Assembly: GCA_000342265.1 (NCBI GenBank)
Contig: CP004348.1
Span: 186,001-250,000, forward strand
Reading direction: 5' to 3'
Source: a beta proteobacterium CB
GTDB lineage: Bacteria > Pseudomonadota > Gammaproteobacteria > Burkholderiales > Burkholderiaceae
Length of the DNA: 64,000 nt
The notes under the pieces are model-generated. The model was not told the DNA's origin, did not search any database, and saw only the letters and a program-made list of their open reading frames with translations. The translations under genes and the position numbers were made by a program. Shown here piece after piece: positions 39,361 through 49,326 of this stretch. Position 1 is the first letter of the stretch; every line of letters begins with the position of its first letter.

Positions 39361-40422
39361 ATGGTTAAGAGCGATGCCCTGCAGATTCATTTGAAGTCAC
39401 TGAATTCAGCGGCTTCATTAAAGCCTCTCTATATATTTAGCGGTGATGAGCCTCTCCTCATGATGGAGGCGATGGATCAGTTGCGTGCCACTGCAAAAAA
39501 AATGGGTTACACCGATCGGGAAGTCTTATTGCAAGAGCGTGGGTTTGATTGGAGCGCTTTACTCAGTGCCGGCCAAACCATGTCTTTATTCGGAGATAAG
39601 CGCTGGGTTGAGTTACGTATCCCGACCGGGAAGCCTGGTCGTGATGGTGCGGATGCACTCAAACAATTCTCTGCCCAAATCGAGTCTCAGTCGGTGGGAT
39701 CTGAGGGACCAGACACTATTTTTTGCATCATCCTACCTAAATTAGATGGCAAGACTAAAACCTCTGCTTGGTTTAGCGCCTTGGATGAAGCGGGCATGGC
39801 GATTCAGTTGGATTCCTTAGATCGCACGCAATTACCGCAATGGATTGCTGGGCGCCTGAAGAAGCAGGGTCAAGAAGTGCAGTCAGGTCCAGATGGGCAA
39901 CGCGCTTTGGCATTCATTGCGGAGCAGGTTGAGGGCAACCTCATAGCAGCTCATCAAGAAATTCAGAAGCTGGGTTTATTGCATCCTGCTGGCGTCCTTA
40001 CTGAGGAGCAAATTCGATCAGCCATTTTGAAGGTGGCCCGCTATAACGTCTTTGAATTGACTGAAGCGATGTTGGCTGGCGATTTGCCTCGCTTAAATCG
40101 CATGTTGGATGGTCTCAAAGGCGAGGGTGAGCCTTTAGTTTTGATTCTGTGGAGCGTGACTGAAGAGCTTCGGATACTATCGAAACTGAAGGCAGCAAGT
40201 GATGCCGGGGAGTCTGTACAGAACTTAATGCGTGCTAATCGCATCTGGGGCAATAAGGAGCGCTTATATCCCATGGCCCTAAAACGGGTGCAGCCTTTGA
40301 AGTTGCGCAGAGCGATGCAGGTGGCAGCAGGTTTAGATCGTCAGGCCAAAGGGTTGCATGCTGCTGAGTTGCCAGCAGATCCTTGGGATGGTTTGCGTTT
40401 GGTAGGTAATTTATTGCGCTAG
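39361..40422 (+). CDS. holA: DNA polymerase III, delta subunit
   Basis: Clamp-loader subunit that opens the beta clamp. 353 aa. The AAA+-like N-terminal region contains LKPLYIFSGDEPLLMMEAMDQLR, and later EQVEGNLIAAHQEIQKL and GEGEPLVLILWSVTEELR are typical of HolA. It lacks a functional Walker A, as usual for delta. Follows lptE by 19 bp. Confidence 0.95.
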   Translation: MVKSDALQIHLKSLNSAASLKPLYIFSGDEPLLMMEAMDQLRATAKKMGYTDREVLLQERGFDWSALLSAGQTMSLFGDKRWVELRIPTGKPGRDGADALKQFSAQIESQSVGSEGPDTIFCIILPKLDGKTKTSAWFSALDEAGMAIQLDSLDRTQLPQWIAGRLKKQGQEVQSGPDGQRALAFIAEQVEGNLIAAHQEIQKLGLLHPAGVLTEEQIRSAILKVARYNVFELTEAMLAGDLPRLNRMLDGLKGEGEPLVLILWSVTEELRILSKLKAASDAGESVQNLMRANRIWGNKERLYPMALKRVQPLKLRRAMQVAAGLDRQAKGLHAAELPADPWDGLRLVGNLLR

Positions 40423-40484
40423 ATAAAACTGGCATGAAAAATCCAACTTAGATACAACAATATTAATTTTGACTTAGTAAATAT

Positions 40485-41771
40485 ATGAGTAATTCAACGA
40501 ACACCATTCAGCAAATGATGCAAGATATCGGCCGACGCGCTCGTCAGGCCTCACGCGCAATGGCGCGGGCATCTAGCGAACAGAAAAATCAGGCTTTATT
40601 GCATATCGCGAAGTTGGTTCGTGAACGTTCCGAAGAAATTCAGCGCGTGAATGCACTTGATGTTGCTCGAGCAAAAACCAATGGTCAAGATGCTGCATTT
40701 ATCGATCGCCTCACCATGACTCCGAAAACAATTGAGTCTATGGCCTTGGGTTTGGAGCAAATTGTTTCCCTAGAGGACCCAATTGGGAAAGTGACGCCTT
40801 TGCAAAAGCAAGCTTCCGGCATTGAACTCGGTCAGATGCGTGTGCCACTCGGTGTGATTGGCATCATTTATGAGTCTCGTCCAAATGTGACAATTGATGC
40901 TGCAGCGCTATGCTTGAAGTCAGGTAATGCGGTTATTCTGCGTGGTGGTTCTGAGGCGATTGATTCAAATACCTTGTTGGCGCAAATGATTCAAGAAGGT
41001 TTGGACGCTGCTAGTTTGCCAATGGATGCGGTGCAGGTTGTGACAACAACAGATCGTGCCGCTGTTGGTGAAATGATCACCATGACTGAATATATCGATG
41101 TGATCGTTCCCCGTGGTGGCAAGAGTTTAATTGCCCGCTTGATGGCGGAAGCGCGCGTACCGATGATTAAGCATCTCGATGGCATTTGCCATACCTATAT
41201 TGATGCTGATGCCGATGTGGCAATGGCCATTAAGGTTTGTGATAACGCTAAGACTCAGCGCTATGCACCTTGTAATGCGATGGAAACACTCTTAGTCAAC
41301 AAAACCATTGCACCTCAAGTCTTACCAGCCCTATGCAAAATCTACCAAGATAAGGGTGTGGAGTTGCGTGTTGATAGCCTTACCCGCAATACTTTAGAGG
41401 CTGCAGGATTCACAAATTTAGTTAATGCAGTTGAGGAAGATTGGCAAACAGAATATTTGGCACCAATCTTGTCAATTAAGACTGTTGCCGATATCGATGA
41501 AGCAATGAGTCATATTGAGCAATACGGTAGTAAACATACTGATGCCATCATTACCAATAATCAAGCGCAGGCAAATCGCTTCTTACGCGAGGTCGATAGT
41601 GCTAGCGTGATGGTCAATGCCAGCACCCGTTTTGCCGATGGTTTTGAATATGGGCTTGGTGCTGAGATTGGTATTTCGAACGATAAATTACATGCCCGTG
41701 GCCCTGTCGGTTTGGATGGCCTTACTTCTCTTAAATACATCGTCATGGGTCATGGCGAGATTCGTACTTAA
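40485..41771 (+). CDS. proA: Gamma-glutamyl phosphate reductase
   Basis: Reduces gamma-glutamyl phosphate to glutamate-5-semialdehyde in proline synthesis. 428 aa, aldehyde dehydrogenase fold. Catalytic Cys in [14 protein letters not shown] (about residue 264), [18 protein letters not shown], and a C-terminal [17 protein letters not shown]. The proB partner is not in the window. ATG start at 40485; 62 bp after holA. Confidence 0.97.
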   Translation: MSNSTNTIQQMMQDIGRRARQASRAMARASSEQKNQALLHIAKLVRERSEEIQRVNALDVARAKTNGQDAAFIDRLTMTPKTIESMALGLEQIVSLEDPIGKVTPLQKQASGIELGQMRVPLGVIGIIYESRPNVTIDAAALCLKSGNAVILRGGSEAIDSNTLLAQMIQEGLDAASLPMDAVQVVTTTDRAAVGEMITMTEYIDVIVPRGGKSLIARLMAEARVPMIKHLDGICHTYIDADADVAMAIKVCDNAKTQRYAPCNAMETLLVNKTIAPQVLPALCKIYQDKGVELRVDSLTRNTLEAAGFTNLVNAVEEDWQTEYLAPILSIKTVADIDEAMSHIEQYGSKHTDAIITNNQAQANRFLREVDSASVMVNASTRFADGFEYGLGAEIGISNDKLHARGPVGLDGLTSLKYIVMGHGEIRT

Positions 41772-41824
41772 TCAAACCCGATTAAACAACGATAGAAAAA
41801 ATACAGAACGGAAAAATAGTCATC

Positions 41825-42250
41825 ATGGGCAATGCATATTTATGGACTAAGACTTTTCACATTGTCTTGATTGTCTCTTGGTTCGCAGGCTTGTTTTATC
41901 TCCCGCGTATTTTTGTTAATTTAGCGGATGAGAAAAATCCCGAAGTGTATGCGCGGCTTCTAGGCATGGCTGATCGTCTCTTTCGCTTTATGACTATTTT
42001 GGCTGTGCCTGCAATCTTGCTAGGTTTAACCCTTTGGCTCCATTTCAAGATTGGCGCTGGTGAGGTATGGATGCACGCTAAATTGTTCTTTGTTGTTCTT
42101 GTGATTGGTTATCACCATGCTTGTTGGGGCTTGCTCAAAAAGTTTCGCAATGGCGTTAATACCCGTTCGGGAGTTTGGTTCCGTTGGTTTAACGAAGTAC
42201 CTGTCATTCTGCTATTGATCGTGACGGCTGTAGTCGTGATTAAGCCTTAG
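41825..42250 (+). CDS. hemJ: HemJ-type protoporphyrinogen IX oxidase (UPF0093/CopD-like)
   Basis: Membrane protein of 141 aa with four hydrophobic segments (about 10-30, 50-72, 84-104 and 122-140). It fits HemJ, which oxidises protoporphyrinogen IX to protoporphyrin IX in bacteria lacking HemG/HemY. A conserved His near the start (H12 in KTFHIVLIVSW) and a Lys in the third segment (K86 in HAKLFF) match residues reported as essential for the family. hemL lies about 1.8 kb downstream. The TA-rich stretch after the gene is short and contains no clear terminator. Confidence 0.85.
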   Translation: MGNAYLWTKTFHIVLIVSWFAGLFYLPRIFVNLADEKNPEVYARLLGMADRLFRFMTILAVPAILLGLTLWLHFKIGAGEVWMHAKLFFVVLVIGYHHACWGLLKKFRNGVNTRSGVWFRWFNEVPVILLLIVTAVVVIKP

Positions 42251-42327
42251 AGCCGAACAACAGACAACTGTTAACTGTTTAATTGTTTTTATTATTTTTT
42301 CTTTACCCTTTTTAGATTGCTAGCCTC

Positions 42328-43794
42328 ATGAGATTTTTTGTTGTTTGTCCAGGCGGACTGGAAGTGCCTCTTGCACAAGAGCTAGCAAGTATTGCGCAGC
42401 GCCCCGACTGTAAAGCTTTGGGTGCTTGGGTGATTGATCCTACGCCGACGAGCCCTACAGGTGGAGTGGGTTTGGCGGCGCCTATCTCTGCGGCGATGGC
42501 ATTGAACCTGCATTCACGAATTGCAAGCCGAGTCTTATTGCAGATGGCGGAATCGCCATACCGCCAAGAAGAAGATCTATATAAGCTTGCTAGTGGCTTG
42601 GCTTGGGAGGAATGGTTCTCTTCCAAGCAAACTCTGCGGGTTGATGTGACTGCACATCGCTCCCCCTTAAAGAGCTTAAATTTCGCAACCTTGAAGATTA
42701 AAGATGCGATCGTAGATCGTTTGCGTGATGTGACTGGTGATCGTCCAAGTATTGATACTGCGTTTCCGGATGTGCGCGTTCAGGCTCATCTGACAGCTAC
42801 TCATGCCACCATCTACTTGGATACCTCTGGTGAGGCCTTGTTTAAACGTGGCTGGCGTGATGAAAAAGGTGATGCACCTTTAAAAGAAAATCTTGCCGCA
42901 GGAATCCTATCGATTACTGGCTGGAAGCCTGCCCAAACCTTATTTGATCCGATGTGTGGAAGTGGCACTTTTTTAATTGAGGCTGCACAAATGGCTTTGG
43001 CTATACCGCCGGGAGCTATTCGGGCGGGAATGTATGGCGATGATGCTAAGCCGAGTCGTTTGGCTTACCGCCCATTAGTTACTTCAGCGCATGGTTTTGG
43101 ATTTCAAAGATTAAAACCGTTTAACGAAGCCGCTGAACAAAAGCGCTGGATTTCTCTAAAAGAGGCTGCTCAGACTGAGATGATGGAAAAGCGCAAGCAA
43201 TTTCCAGATTCAGAATCTTTAGGTATCAGTGGTGGCGATATTAATGAGCGTTTGGTTGCGATGTTCAAAAGTAACTGGCAGCGTGCACAGTTACCTGGCT
43301 TACCTGTGACTCGTCAGATTGATGCGCTGGCTAGTAAGCCACCAGCGAATGTTAAAGAAGGCGTGATGCTCTTGAACCCCCCGTATGGTGAGCGTCTAGT
43401 GATTAAGGGTGGCCGAGGTCAGGATCGTGCTGCGGGTGGTGATATGGAGCGCGACTCCTATGAGCAAGCTGAAGAGCCAGAAGATCGCTATGCCTTTAAT
43501 CTGGAAACAGGGCGTCAAAGTGCTAAACGCTCTAGTCGCGAGTCTCTTAAAAAGTTACAAGCCCAAGAAGAGCAAGATCCGAAATTTGTGGAGTTCTTGA
43601 GGCAGTTTGGTCAGCACCTCAAGGATACTTTTGGTGGTTGGAATGTATTTGTGCTTACAGCAGATATGGCGTTGCCAGGGCAGTTACGCATCAAAGAGTC
43701 TAAGCGTACGCCACTATTCAACGGTCCTCTAGAGTGCAGGCTATTTAAGTTTGAGATGCATCAAAAACGCGATGCTGCAGCAGATTTAAAATAA
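42328..43794 (+). CDS. rlmL: THUMP-domain 23S rRNA (guanine-N2)-methyltransferase, RlmL type
   Basis: 488 aa. A THUMP RNA-binding domain occupies about 60-165, followed by a class I methyltransferase with FDPMCGSGTFLIEAAQ (SAM site, about 209-224) and catalytic LLNPPYGERL (348-357). It corresponds to the RlmL half of E. coli RlmKL; the RlmK half is absent. A hydrophilic segment of about 60 residues (about 359-417; rich in Gly, Glu, Arg and Lys) is inserted after NPPYGERL. The likely target is G2445 of 23S rRNA, by family. Confidence 0.88.
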   Translation: MRFFVVCPGGLEVPLAQELASIAQRPDCKALGAWVIDPTPTSPTGGVGLAAPISAAMALNLHSRIASRVLLQMAESPYRQEEDLYKLASGLAWEEWFSSKQTLRVDVTAHRSPLKSLNFATLKIKDAIVDRLRDVTGDRPSIDTAFPDVRVQAHLTATHATIYLDTSGEALFKRGWRDEKGDAPLKENLAAGILSITGWKPAQTLFDPMCGSGTFLIEAAQMALAIPPGAIRAGMYGDDAKPSRLAYRPLVTSAHGFGFQRLKPFNEAAEQKRWISLKEAAQTEMMEKRKQFPDSESLGISGGDINERLVAMFKSNWQRAQLPGLPVTRQIDALASKPPANVKEGVMLLNPPYGERLVIKGGRGQDRAAGGDMERDSYEQAEEPEDRYAFNLETGRQSAKRSSRESLKKLQAQEEQDPKFVEFLRQFGQHLKDTFGGWNVFVLTADMALPGQLRIKESKRTPLFNGPLECRLFKFEMHQKRDAAADLK

Positions 43795-43818
43795 AAAATA
43801 TAGATAAGGGAGACGGCG

Positions 43819-43989
43819 ATGGAATTTAAAACATATATGTGCTTAATTTGCGGCTGGGTTTATGACGAAGCTGCTGGCCTACCTGAAGAGGGCATTGCCC
43901 CAGGCACGCTATGGCAGGATGTGCCCATGAATTGGACTTGTCCTGAGTGCGGTGCACGTAAGGAAGATTTTGAAATGATGGCGATCTAA
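43819..43989 (+). CDS. rubA: Rubredoxin
   Basis: Small iron-sulfur electron carrier of 56 aa, starting MEFKTYMCLICGWVYDEAAG. The Fe-binding cysteines are in CLIC and CPEC (MNWTCPECGARKEDF), and the length is normal. ATAAGGGAGACGGCG upstream of the ATG holds a good ribosome-binding site (AAGGGAG). In related betaproteobacteria rubredoxin commonly precedes hemL, as here (54 bp gap). Confidence 0.95.
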   Translation: MEFKTYMCLICGWVYDEAAGLPEEGIAPGTLWQDVPMNWTCPECGARKEDFEMMAI

Positions 43990-44043
43990 TCGCCTCAAGT
44001 GAATTAACTAATAAAAATACTTTAGCGAAAGCAGGGCAGCATT

Positions 44044-45336
44044 TTGGGACAAAACGAGATCTTATTTGAGCGAGCACAAAAGACTATTCCGGGTGGGGTG
44101 AACTCACCGGTGCGTGCTTTTCGTCAGGTGGGTGGTACGCCCCGTTTTGTTGCTAAGGCTAAAGGCCCTTATTTTTGGGATGCTGAAGGCACGCGCTATA
44201 TTGATTTGATTATGTCTTGGGGCCCCATGATTGCGGGCCATGCAAATCCAGAGGTGGTTGAGGCTGTTAAGCAGGCTGCAGAAACTAGCTTTAGCTATGG
44301 TGCTCCTACCGAAGGTGAAATTGAATTGGCGGAACGCATCTGCCAATTGGTTCCGAGTATTGAGCAAGTGCGCATGGTCTCGAGTGGCACAGAGGCAACG
44401 ATGAGTGCTTTGCGCCTGGCGCGTGGCTATACAGGTCGTGATCTCATTATTAAATTTGAGGGCTGCTATCACGGCCACGCTGATAGCTTGCTCGTTAAGG
44501 CAGGCTCTGGCCTTTTAACTTTTGCGGACTCCACCCAGAATGCACCATCTTCTGGCGGTGTTCCTCATGATCTAGTAAAACATACGCTGGTGTTGCCATA
44601 TAACGATGTAGCAGCGTTGAAGGAAGTTTTTCAGAAGCAGGGCGATCAGGTTGCCGCAGTGATTATTGAACCTTTTGCCGGCAATATGAATCTGATTAAA
44701 CCTTCTAAAGAATTTTTATCGACTCTTCGTCAGCTTACTAGTAAGCATGGCAGTGTATTGATTTACGATGAGGTGATGACGGGATTTCGGGTTGCTTTAG
44801 GTGGCGCGCAATCCCTGCAGGGCATTACTCCTGACCTCACTTGTCTTGGTAAGGTCATGGGTGGCGGCATGCCGATGGCTGCCTTTGGCGGTAAAAAAGA
44901 AATCATGTCTAAGCTAGCTCCGCTGGGTAACGTTTATCAGGCGGGCACCTTGTCAGGTAACCCGGTAGCGGTAGCTGCAGGCTTGAAGACCTTGGAGATT
45001 ATTTCTAGGGAAGGTTTCTATGAGTGTCTGACTGGTCAAACTGAAAAACTGATGGCAGGTTTAAAGCTCGCTGCCGATGAAGCAGGTGTGCCGTTCGCTG
45101 TGGATAGCGTTGGCGGCATGTTCGGCTTCTATTTTGCTAATGAGGTCCCAACTTCCTTCGAGGCGGTGACTAAAACCGATATCGAAGCGTTCAAGAAATT
45201 CTTCCACTTGATGCTCGATCAAGGAGTGTATTTAGCGCCTTCTGCTTATGAAGCTGGATTTACTTCCATTGCGCATGACAATGCCGTGCTGGATGAGATC
45301 ATTGCTGCAGCTAAAACTGCATTTAAAAAGTTATAA
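44044..45336 (+). CDS. hemL: Glutamate-1-semialdehyde 2,1-aminomutase
   Basis: PLP enzyme converting glutamate-1-semialdehyde to 5-aminolevulinate, the first tetrapyrrole-specific precursor in the C5 pathway. 430 aa. Seen: [20 protein letters not shown] at the N-terminus, [17 protein letters not shown], and the PLP-lysine region [17 protein letters not shown] (Lys near residue 268). The start is TTG at 44044; it gives the standard N-terminus and no in-frame ATG is available. Convergent with apaH. Confidence 0.97.
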   Translation: MGQNEILFERAQKTIPGGVNSPVRAFRQVGGTPRFVAKAKGPYFWDAEGTRYIDLIMSWGPMIAGHANPEVVEAVKQAAETSFSYGAPTEGEIELAERICQLVPSIEQVRMVSSGTEATMSALRLARGYTGRDLIIKFEGCYHGHADSLLVKAGSGLLTFADSTQNAPSSGGVPHDLVKHTLVLPYNDVAALKEVFQKQGDQVAAVIIEPFAGNMNLIKPSKEFLSTLRQLTSKHGSVLIYDEVMTGFRVALGGAQSLQGITPDLTCLGKVMGGGMPMAAFGGKKEIMSKLAPLGNVYQAGTLSGNPVAVAAGLKTLEIISREGFYECLTGQTEKLMAGLKLAADEAGVPFAVDSVGGMFGFYFANEVPTSFEAVTKTDIEAFKKFFHLMLDQGVYLAPSAYEAGFTSIAHDNAVLDEIIAAAKTAFKKL

Positions 45337-45352
45337 GAGCTAGTAGGCAGGA

Positions 45353-46192
45353 TTACATTCTGAGTGGATGGTCGTAACCATCTACTTGGATAATCTTTAG
45401 ATCCTTGCTTGGCTTGCCTGACTCTGGAATTTCCATGGCGGTGAGTTTGCCACCCCATACGCAACCTGTATCCAGTCCAATGACATTCTCGTGTCGTAGT
45501 AGTCCTAGAGTTGACCAGTGCCCAAAGTAAATCAGGGAGTCTTGCGTTTTTCTTTTGGGCGTTTTGAACCAGGGAATATAGCCTTTGGGGCCATTCTCAA
45601 AACCTTCCTTGCTTTCAAACTCCATGGTGCCGGTTGGGGTGCAAAAACGAATACGAGTTAATGCATTGGTAATGACTCGTAAGCGCTCATAGCCCTTGAG
45701 GGAGTTGCTCCATTTGTTAGGGGTATTGCCGTACATATTCGCTAAAAAATCTTTGTAGGATTTTTTGCGAAGCGCTTTTTCTACTTCTTGCGCGCATTCA
45801 ATCGCTTGCTGGAGATCCCATTGAGGTAGCACACCTGCATGGACTGTGAGAACTTTCCCATTACTCAGGGCCATCGGCCGATGGCGTAACCAATGGATTA
45901 AGTCAGCTCTATCTGGCGCATCGAGAATAGGTTGAACGGTATCGAGCCCCTTAGTTTTACGAATACCCGCATCGACTGCGAGTAAATGCAGGTCGTGATT
46001 TCCGAGAATACATTCGATACGCGCTTCTTCTTGTAATTGCTTGAGATGGCGTAGGGTGCCCAAAGAGTCTGGACCTCGATTAACTAGATCGCCTAAGAAA
46101 ATCATCTTAGACTGTTTTGGGAGTTTTTTGACGAGACTCTTTAATGAGGGCGCACACCCCTGAATATCACCGACGGCATAGATCTTGCTCAT
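45353..46192 (-). CDS. apaH: Symmetrical bis(5'-nucleosyl)-tetraphosphatase
   Basis: Hydrolyses Ap4A to two ADP and can remove Np4 caps from mRNA. 279 aa metallophosphatase with YAVGDIQGCAPSL, FLGDLVNRGPDSLGTL, GNHDLHLLAV and LTVHAGVLPQWD motifs that bind the two metals. Minus-strand, 36 bp downstream of phrB, probably co-transcribed with it. Confidence 0.97.
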   Translation of the reverse strand: MSKIYAVGDIQGCAPSLKSLVKKLPKQSKMIFLGDLVNRGPDSLGTLRHLKQLQEEARIECILGNHDLHLLAVDAGIRKTKGLDTVQPILDAPDRADLIHWLRHRPMALSNGKVLTVHAGVLPQWDLQQAIECAQEVEKALRKKSYKDFLANMYGNTPNKWSNSLKGYERLRVITNALTRIRFCTPTGTMEFESKEGFENGPKGYIPWFKTPKRKTQDSLIYFGHWSTLGLLRHENVIGLDTGCVWGGKLTAMEIPESGKPSKDLKIIQVDGYDHPLRM

Positions 46193-46228
46193 ACCCTATC
46201 TTAAATCGGAACGCACTAAAGCCCGTAA

Positions 46229-47719
46229 TTAAGTTGTGGAATCCTCAGGAGTCACTTTTTTAACTACGCTATAGCGCACTAGAGTCTTTTTGCGCGCTTC
46301 ATCGTGATTAACGACTGGTAGGGGATAGTCACGACCAAGCAGAATGCCAGCAGCCTCCAGTTCAATATGGCCGGCTTCCCAAGGCGCATGAATAGATTTC
46401 TTGGAGAGTTTATCGAGCTGCGGTAAATAGCGACGAATGAACTTTCCCTCAGGATCAAACTTTTGGGATTGGGTAATCGGATTAAAGATGCGGAAGTAGG
46501 GTTGTGCATCACATCCGGAAGAGGAGGCCCATTGCCAGCCGCCATTATTGGATGATAGCTCGAAGTCATTAAGATGTTTTGCAAAATACATCTCACCCCA
46601 GCGCCAATCAATTCCTAGATCTTTGGTCAGAAAGCTCGCAACCACCATCCGTAAGCGGTTATGCATATACCCGCTTTGATTCAGTTGATGCATGGCTGCA
46701 TCTACTAATGGATAGCCCGTTTTGCCATCACACCAGGCTTTAAATAACTTCTTGGCAGTGGCACCGCCTTCCCATTCGATGTTGTCATAGTCAGGCTTGA
46801 AGGCTGCGCCTTCTGCAAGACGTGGGTGGTTCGCGAGAATCATGAAATAAAAATCACGCCAGATCAGTTCGCTTAACCAAATCGTTGCTCCCATGCTGCC
46901 TGCCAGCATGCGGCGATGTGCTTCTCTTACCAAGCCTCTAATAGATAGCATGCCAAAGCGCAGATGGGTGGATAGATAACTCACACCCTTAATGGCGGGG
47001 AAGTCTCGGCCAATTTGGTATTGATCGATGCGGTGGAGGAAATCCTCTAAGAAGCTTTGGCCACCCTCAGATCCTGATGGCAAATAGGTTTCAATACCTG
47101 TGGGGCTAAAGCCCATAGACTCCAATGATGGGAGAGGTGATTCCAAAGTGCTTGGGATGGCTGCGAATTGCCCTTTTTTGGGTGTGCAGTCATAGGCCGC
47201 AATATCTTTTTCTTGCAGCGTCTTGAGCCAATTATTTTTGTATGGCGTGAAGATTGAGAACACCGTATTGGAATTGGTGAGAATTTCTTTCTTCTCAAAA
47301 ATGACTTGATCTTTAAAAGTCTCAAAATCAATCCCAAGCTTTTCCAATAAAGTAGCCACAGAGTTATCGCGGGCAATCGCTGATGGCTCGTAGTCATGGT
47401 TGGTATACACAGTATTGACACCTAAAGTCTTAGCTATCTTCGGAATACACGTAGTGGGCTTGCCAAACTGAACAATCAGTCCGCCACCCTGTTTACGTAA
47501 CTGTGCATCAATTTGTTGCAAGCCCTGCCAAATGAAGTCGACACGTCGATCGTGCGTTAAAGCACCGCTCGCCTGATCATCGACCTTCAGTGGTTCAAGG
47601 ATCTCAGTATCGAAGATGAAGGTCATCCAGACCTGGGCGTTATTGGTAAGGGCGTGGTGAAGCGCTGCATTGTCATAGAGACGCAGGTCGCGACGGAGCC
47701 AAACAAGAGCTTTTTGCAT
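46229..47719 (-). CDS. phrB: Deoxyribodipyrimidine photolyase (cryptochrome/photolyase family)
   Basis: Blue-light-driven repair of cyclobutane pyrimidine dimers using FAD. 496 aa. N-terminal antenna-binding domain MQKALVWLRRDLRLYDNAAL; C-terminal FAD domain with TGYPLVDAAMHQLNQSGYMH, RMVVASFLTKDLGIDWRWGE and NNGGWQWASSSGCDAQPYFR, the signature of class I CPD photolyases. Consistent with a planktonic organism exposed to sunlight, but that is inference. Confidence 0.96.
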   Translation of the reverse strand: MQKALVWLRRDLRLYDNAALHHALTNNAQVWMTFIFDTEILEPLKVDDQASGALTHDRRVDFIWQGLQQIDAQLRKQGGGLIVQFGKPTTCIPKIAKTLGVNTVYTNHDYEPSAIARDNSVATLLEKLGIDFETFKDQVIFEKKEILTNSNTVFSIFTPYKNNWLKTLQEKDIAAYDCTPKKGQFAAIPSTLESPLPSLESMGFSPTGIETYLPSGSEGGQSFLEDFLHRIDQYQIGRDFPAIKGVSYLSTHLRFGMLSIRGLVREAHRRMLAGSMGATIWLSELIWRDFYFMILANHPRLAEGAAFKPDYDNIEWEGGATAKKLFKAWCDGKTGYPLVDAAMHQLNQSGYMHNRLRMVVASFLTKDLGIDWRWGEMYFAKHLNDFELSSNNGGWQWASSSGCDAQPYFRIFNPITQSQKFDPEGKFIRRYLPQLDKLSKKSIHAPWEAGHIELEAAGILLGRDYPLPVVNHDEARKKTLVRYSVVKKVTPEDSTT

Positions 47720-47798
47720 AGCCCCTATATTAGGGCTTATTGAAGACCTTCGCTGGGCTTGCGAGTAATATCCTGCTTATTAAATAGACTGATAGCTA

Positions 47799-48617
47799 AT
47801 GGATACATTATTTTTCATATTTTCAAAAGTGGTGCAGTTTTGCATTGAGCCACTCAATTGGTTAATTGTTTTTGTAGCACTGAGCCTTTTATTTCTGAGT
47901 CTTAGAAAAATCCATTTGTGCAAACGATTCTTGCTACTCGCTTTGGCAGACTTATTGTTGGTTGGATGGTTACCCACTTCTGAGGTTCTTTTAAGAACTC
48001 TCGAAGATAGCGTACCCAAGGTTCAGCTTGCGCAGATGTCACAGGCAGACTTTGGTGGGATCATCATTTTGGGCGGCGCCATTGAGGGCGGCGAGATTGC
48101 AGTGGATCGTGGAGAGATATCAATTTATTCCTCGGCTGAGCGTGTCACCAAAGCCTTTGAGCTTATTCGTAAGTACCCCGATCTCCCTTTTATCTTTAGC
48201 GGCTTCTCCGGGCGCCTCTCTCCCAAGGGCATTTCAGAGGCGGATGCTTTCAAGCAGTTGGTAGCCGAGCAGGGCTTGCCAGATAAAAATGCCCATTATG
48301 AAAACCAATCCCGTAATACCTATGAAAATGCCATGCTCATGAAGCCCATGATTTTGGATTTGGGAGCTAAGGGCGCCAAAGAAGCGGATGCACCCCCTAA
48401 ACCTTGGCTCCTGATTACTTCGGCATCACATATGTTCAGATCGGTAAAGATTTTCCAAAAACAGGGGGTTGAGGTGATTCCGGTTCCAGTGGACTACCAA
48501 ACTAGTAACCAGCTACGCTGGGGTAAGTTTGAACTGGAGGATGGTGTGCAAAACTGGAATAAGGCGATGCATGAAGGGATTGGGCTTTTAGCCTATTGGC
48601 TTACTGGAAAGATCTAG
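47799..48617 (+). CDS. DUF218/YdcF-family membrane protein (ElyC-like)
   Basis: 272 aa. Two N-terminal hydrophobic helices (about 18-36 and 46-62), then a DUF218 domain facing the periplasm: IIILGGAIEGGE, PFIFSGFSG, ENQSRNTYENAML and LLITSASHMFRSVKIFQKQG. ElyC of E. coli has the same layout and affects undecaprenyl-phosphate-linked envelope synthesis, but the biochemical role of the family is not settled. Divergent from phrB with 79 bp between. Confidence 0.88.
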   Translation: MDTLFFIFSKVVQFCIEPLNWLIVFVALSLLFLSLRKIHLCKRFLLLALADLLLVGWLPTSEVLLRTLEDSVPKVQLAQMSQADFGGIIILGGAIEGGEIAVDRGEISIYSSAERVTKAFELIRKYPDLPFIFSGFSGRLSPKGISEADAFKQLVAEQGLPDKNAHYENQSRNTYENAMLMKPMILDLGAKGAKEADAPPKPWLLITSASHMFRSVKIFQKQGVEVIPVPVDYQTSNQLRWGKFELEDGVQNWNKAMHEGIGLLAYWLTGKI

Positions 48618-48650
48618 CTCAGGCGGGGGAATTCGGTAAAATAAACCCAC

Positions 48651-49316
48651 ATGAATATGGCTAAAAAAGCCCCTGTGGGTCAAGCTACAACGCCCGCCCA
48701 GACTACCCAAGCTTCTGCTATTGGGCCCTCAATTGCTTACTCTGCTGATCATCTAGCAAACCAATTTTTAATTGCCATGCCAGGCATGGTTGACCCCAAT
48801 TTTGCGGGTTCCGTCATTTACCTCTTTGAGCATACCGAGCGGGGTGCCATGGGGTTGGTGATCAATCGCCCGACTGAGCTTGATATGGGTGCCTTATTTG
48901 AAAAAATTGAGGTCAAGCTGGAAGCTGAGCCAGTATCGGTTCAGCCAGTCTATTTTGGCGGTCCAGTGCAAATTGAGCGCGGCTTTGTCTTGCATGAGCC
49001 CACTACAGAGGTGGCTTATAGCTCTTCCTTAGCGGTTCCGGGCGGTCTAACCATGACTACATCTAAGGATGTGCTTGAGGCGGTGGCAGCCGGTTTTGGA
49101 CCCAGTAAATTCTTAATGACTTTGGGTTATGCGGGTTGGAGCGCTGGACAGCTTGAGGAAGAGATTACTCTTAATGGTTGGATAAACGTGCCCCTGTCCC
49201 AGCAACAAATGATTGAAATTATTTTTAATACGCCTTCTAGCCAGCGTTACGAACGAACGATGAGTCTTTTGGGGTTTGACCCCTCTCATTTATCGGGTGA
49301 GGCGGGGCATGCCTGA
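48651..49316 (+). CDS. yqgE: YqgE/AlgH-family protein (UPF0301)
   Basis: 221 aa, conserved single-domain protein. After a lineage-specific leader of about 35 residues the family begins HLANQFLIAMPGMVDPNFAGSV, then YLFEHTERGAMGLVINRP, VYFGGPVQIERGFVLH and a conserved LGYAGWSAGQLEEEI. Molecular role unknown. It overlaps or abuts ruvX in a conserved yqgE-ruvX-pyrR-pyrB order. Confidence 0.94.
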   Translation: MNMAKKAPVGQATTPAQTTQASAIGPSIAYSADHLANQFLIAMPGMVDPNFAGSVIYLFEHTERGAMGLVINRPTELDMGALFEKIEVKLEAEPVSVQPVYFGGPVQIERGFVLHEPTTEVAYSSSLAVPGGLTMTTSKDVLEAVAAGFGPSKFLMTLGYAGWSAGQLEEEITLNGWINVPLSQQQMIEIIFNTPSSQRYERTMSLLGFDPSHLSGEAGHA

Positions 49317-49326
49317 GGGTGCCAAG

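Noticed and set aside
42251..42327. Possible terminator after hemJ (repeated AACTGTT units and T-rich tracts)
   Set aside because: The AACTGTT copies are direct rather than inverted repeats and no stable stem can be drawn.
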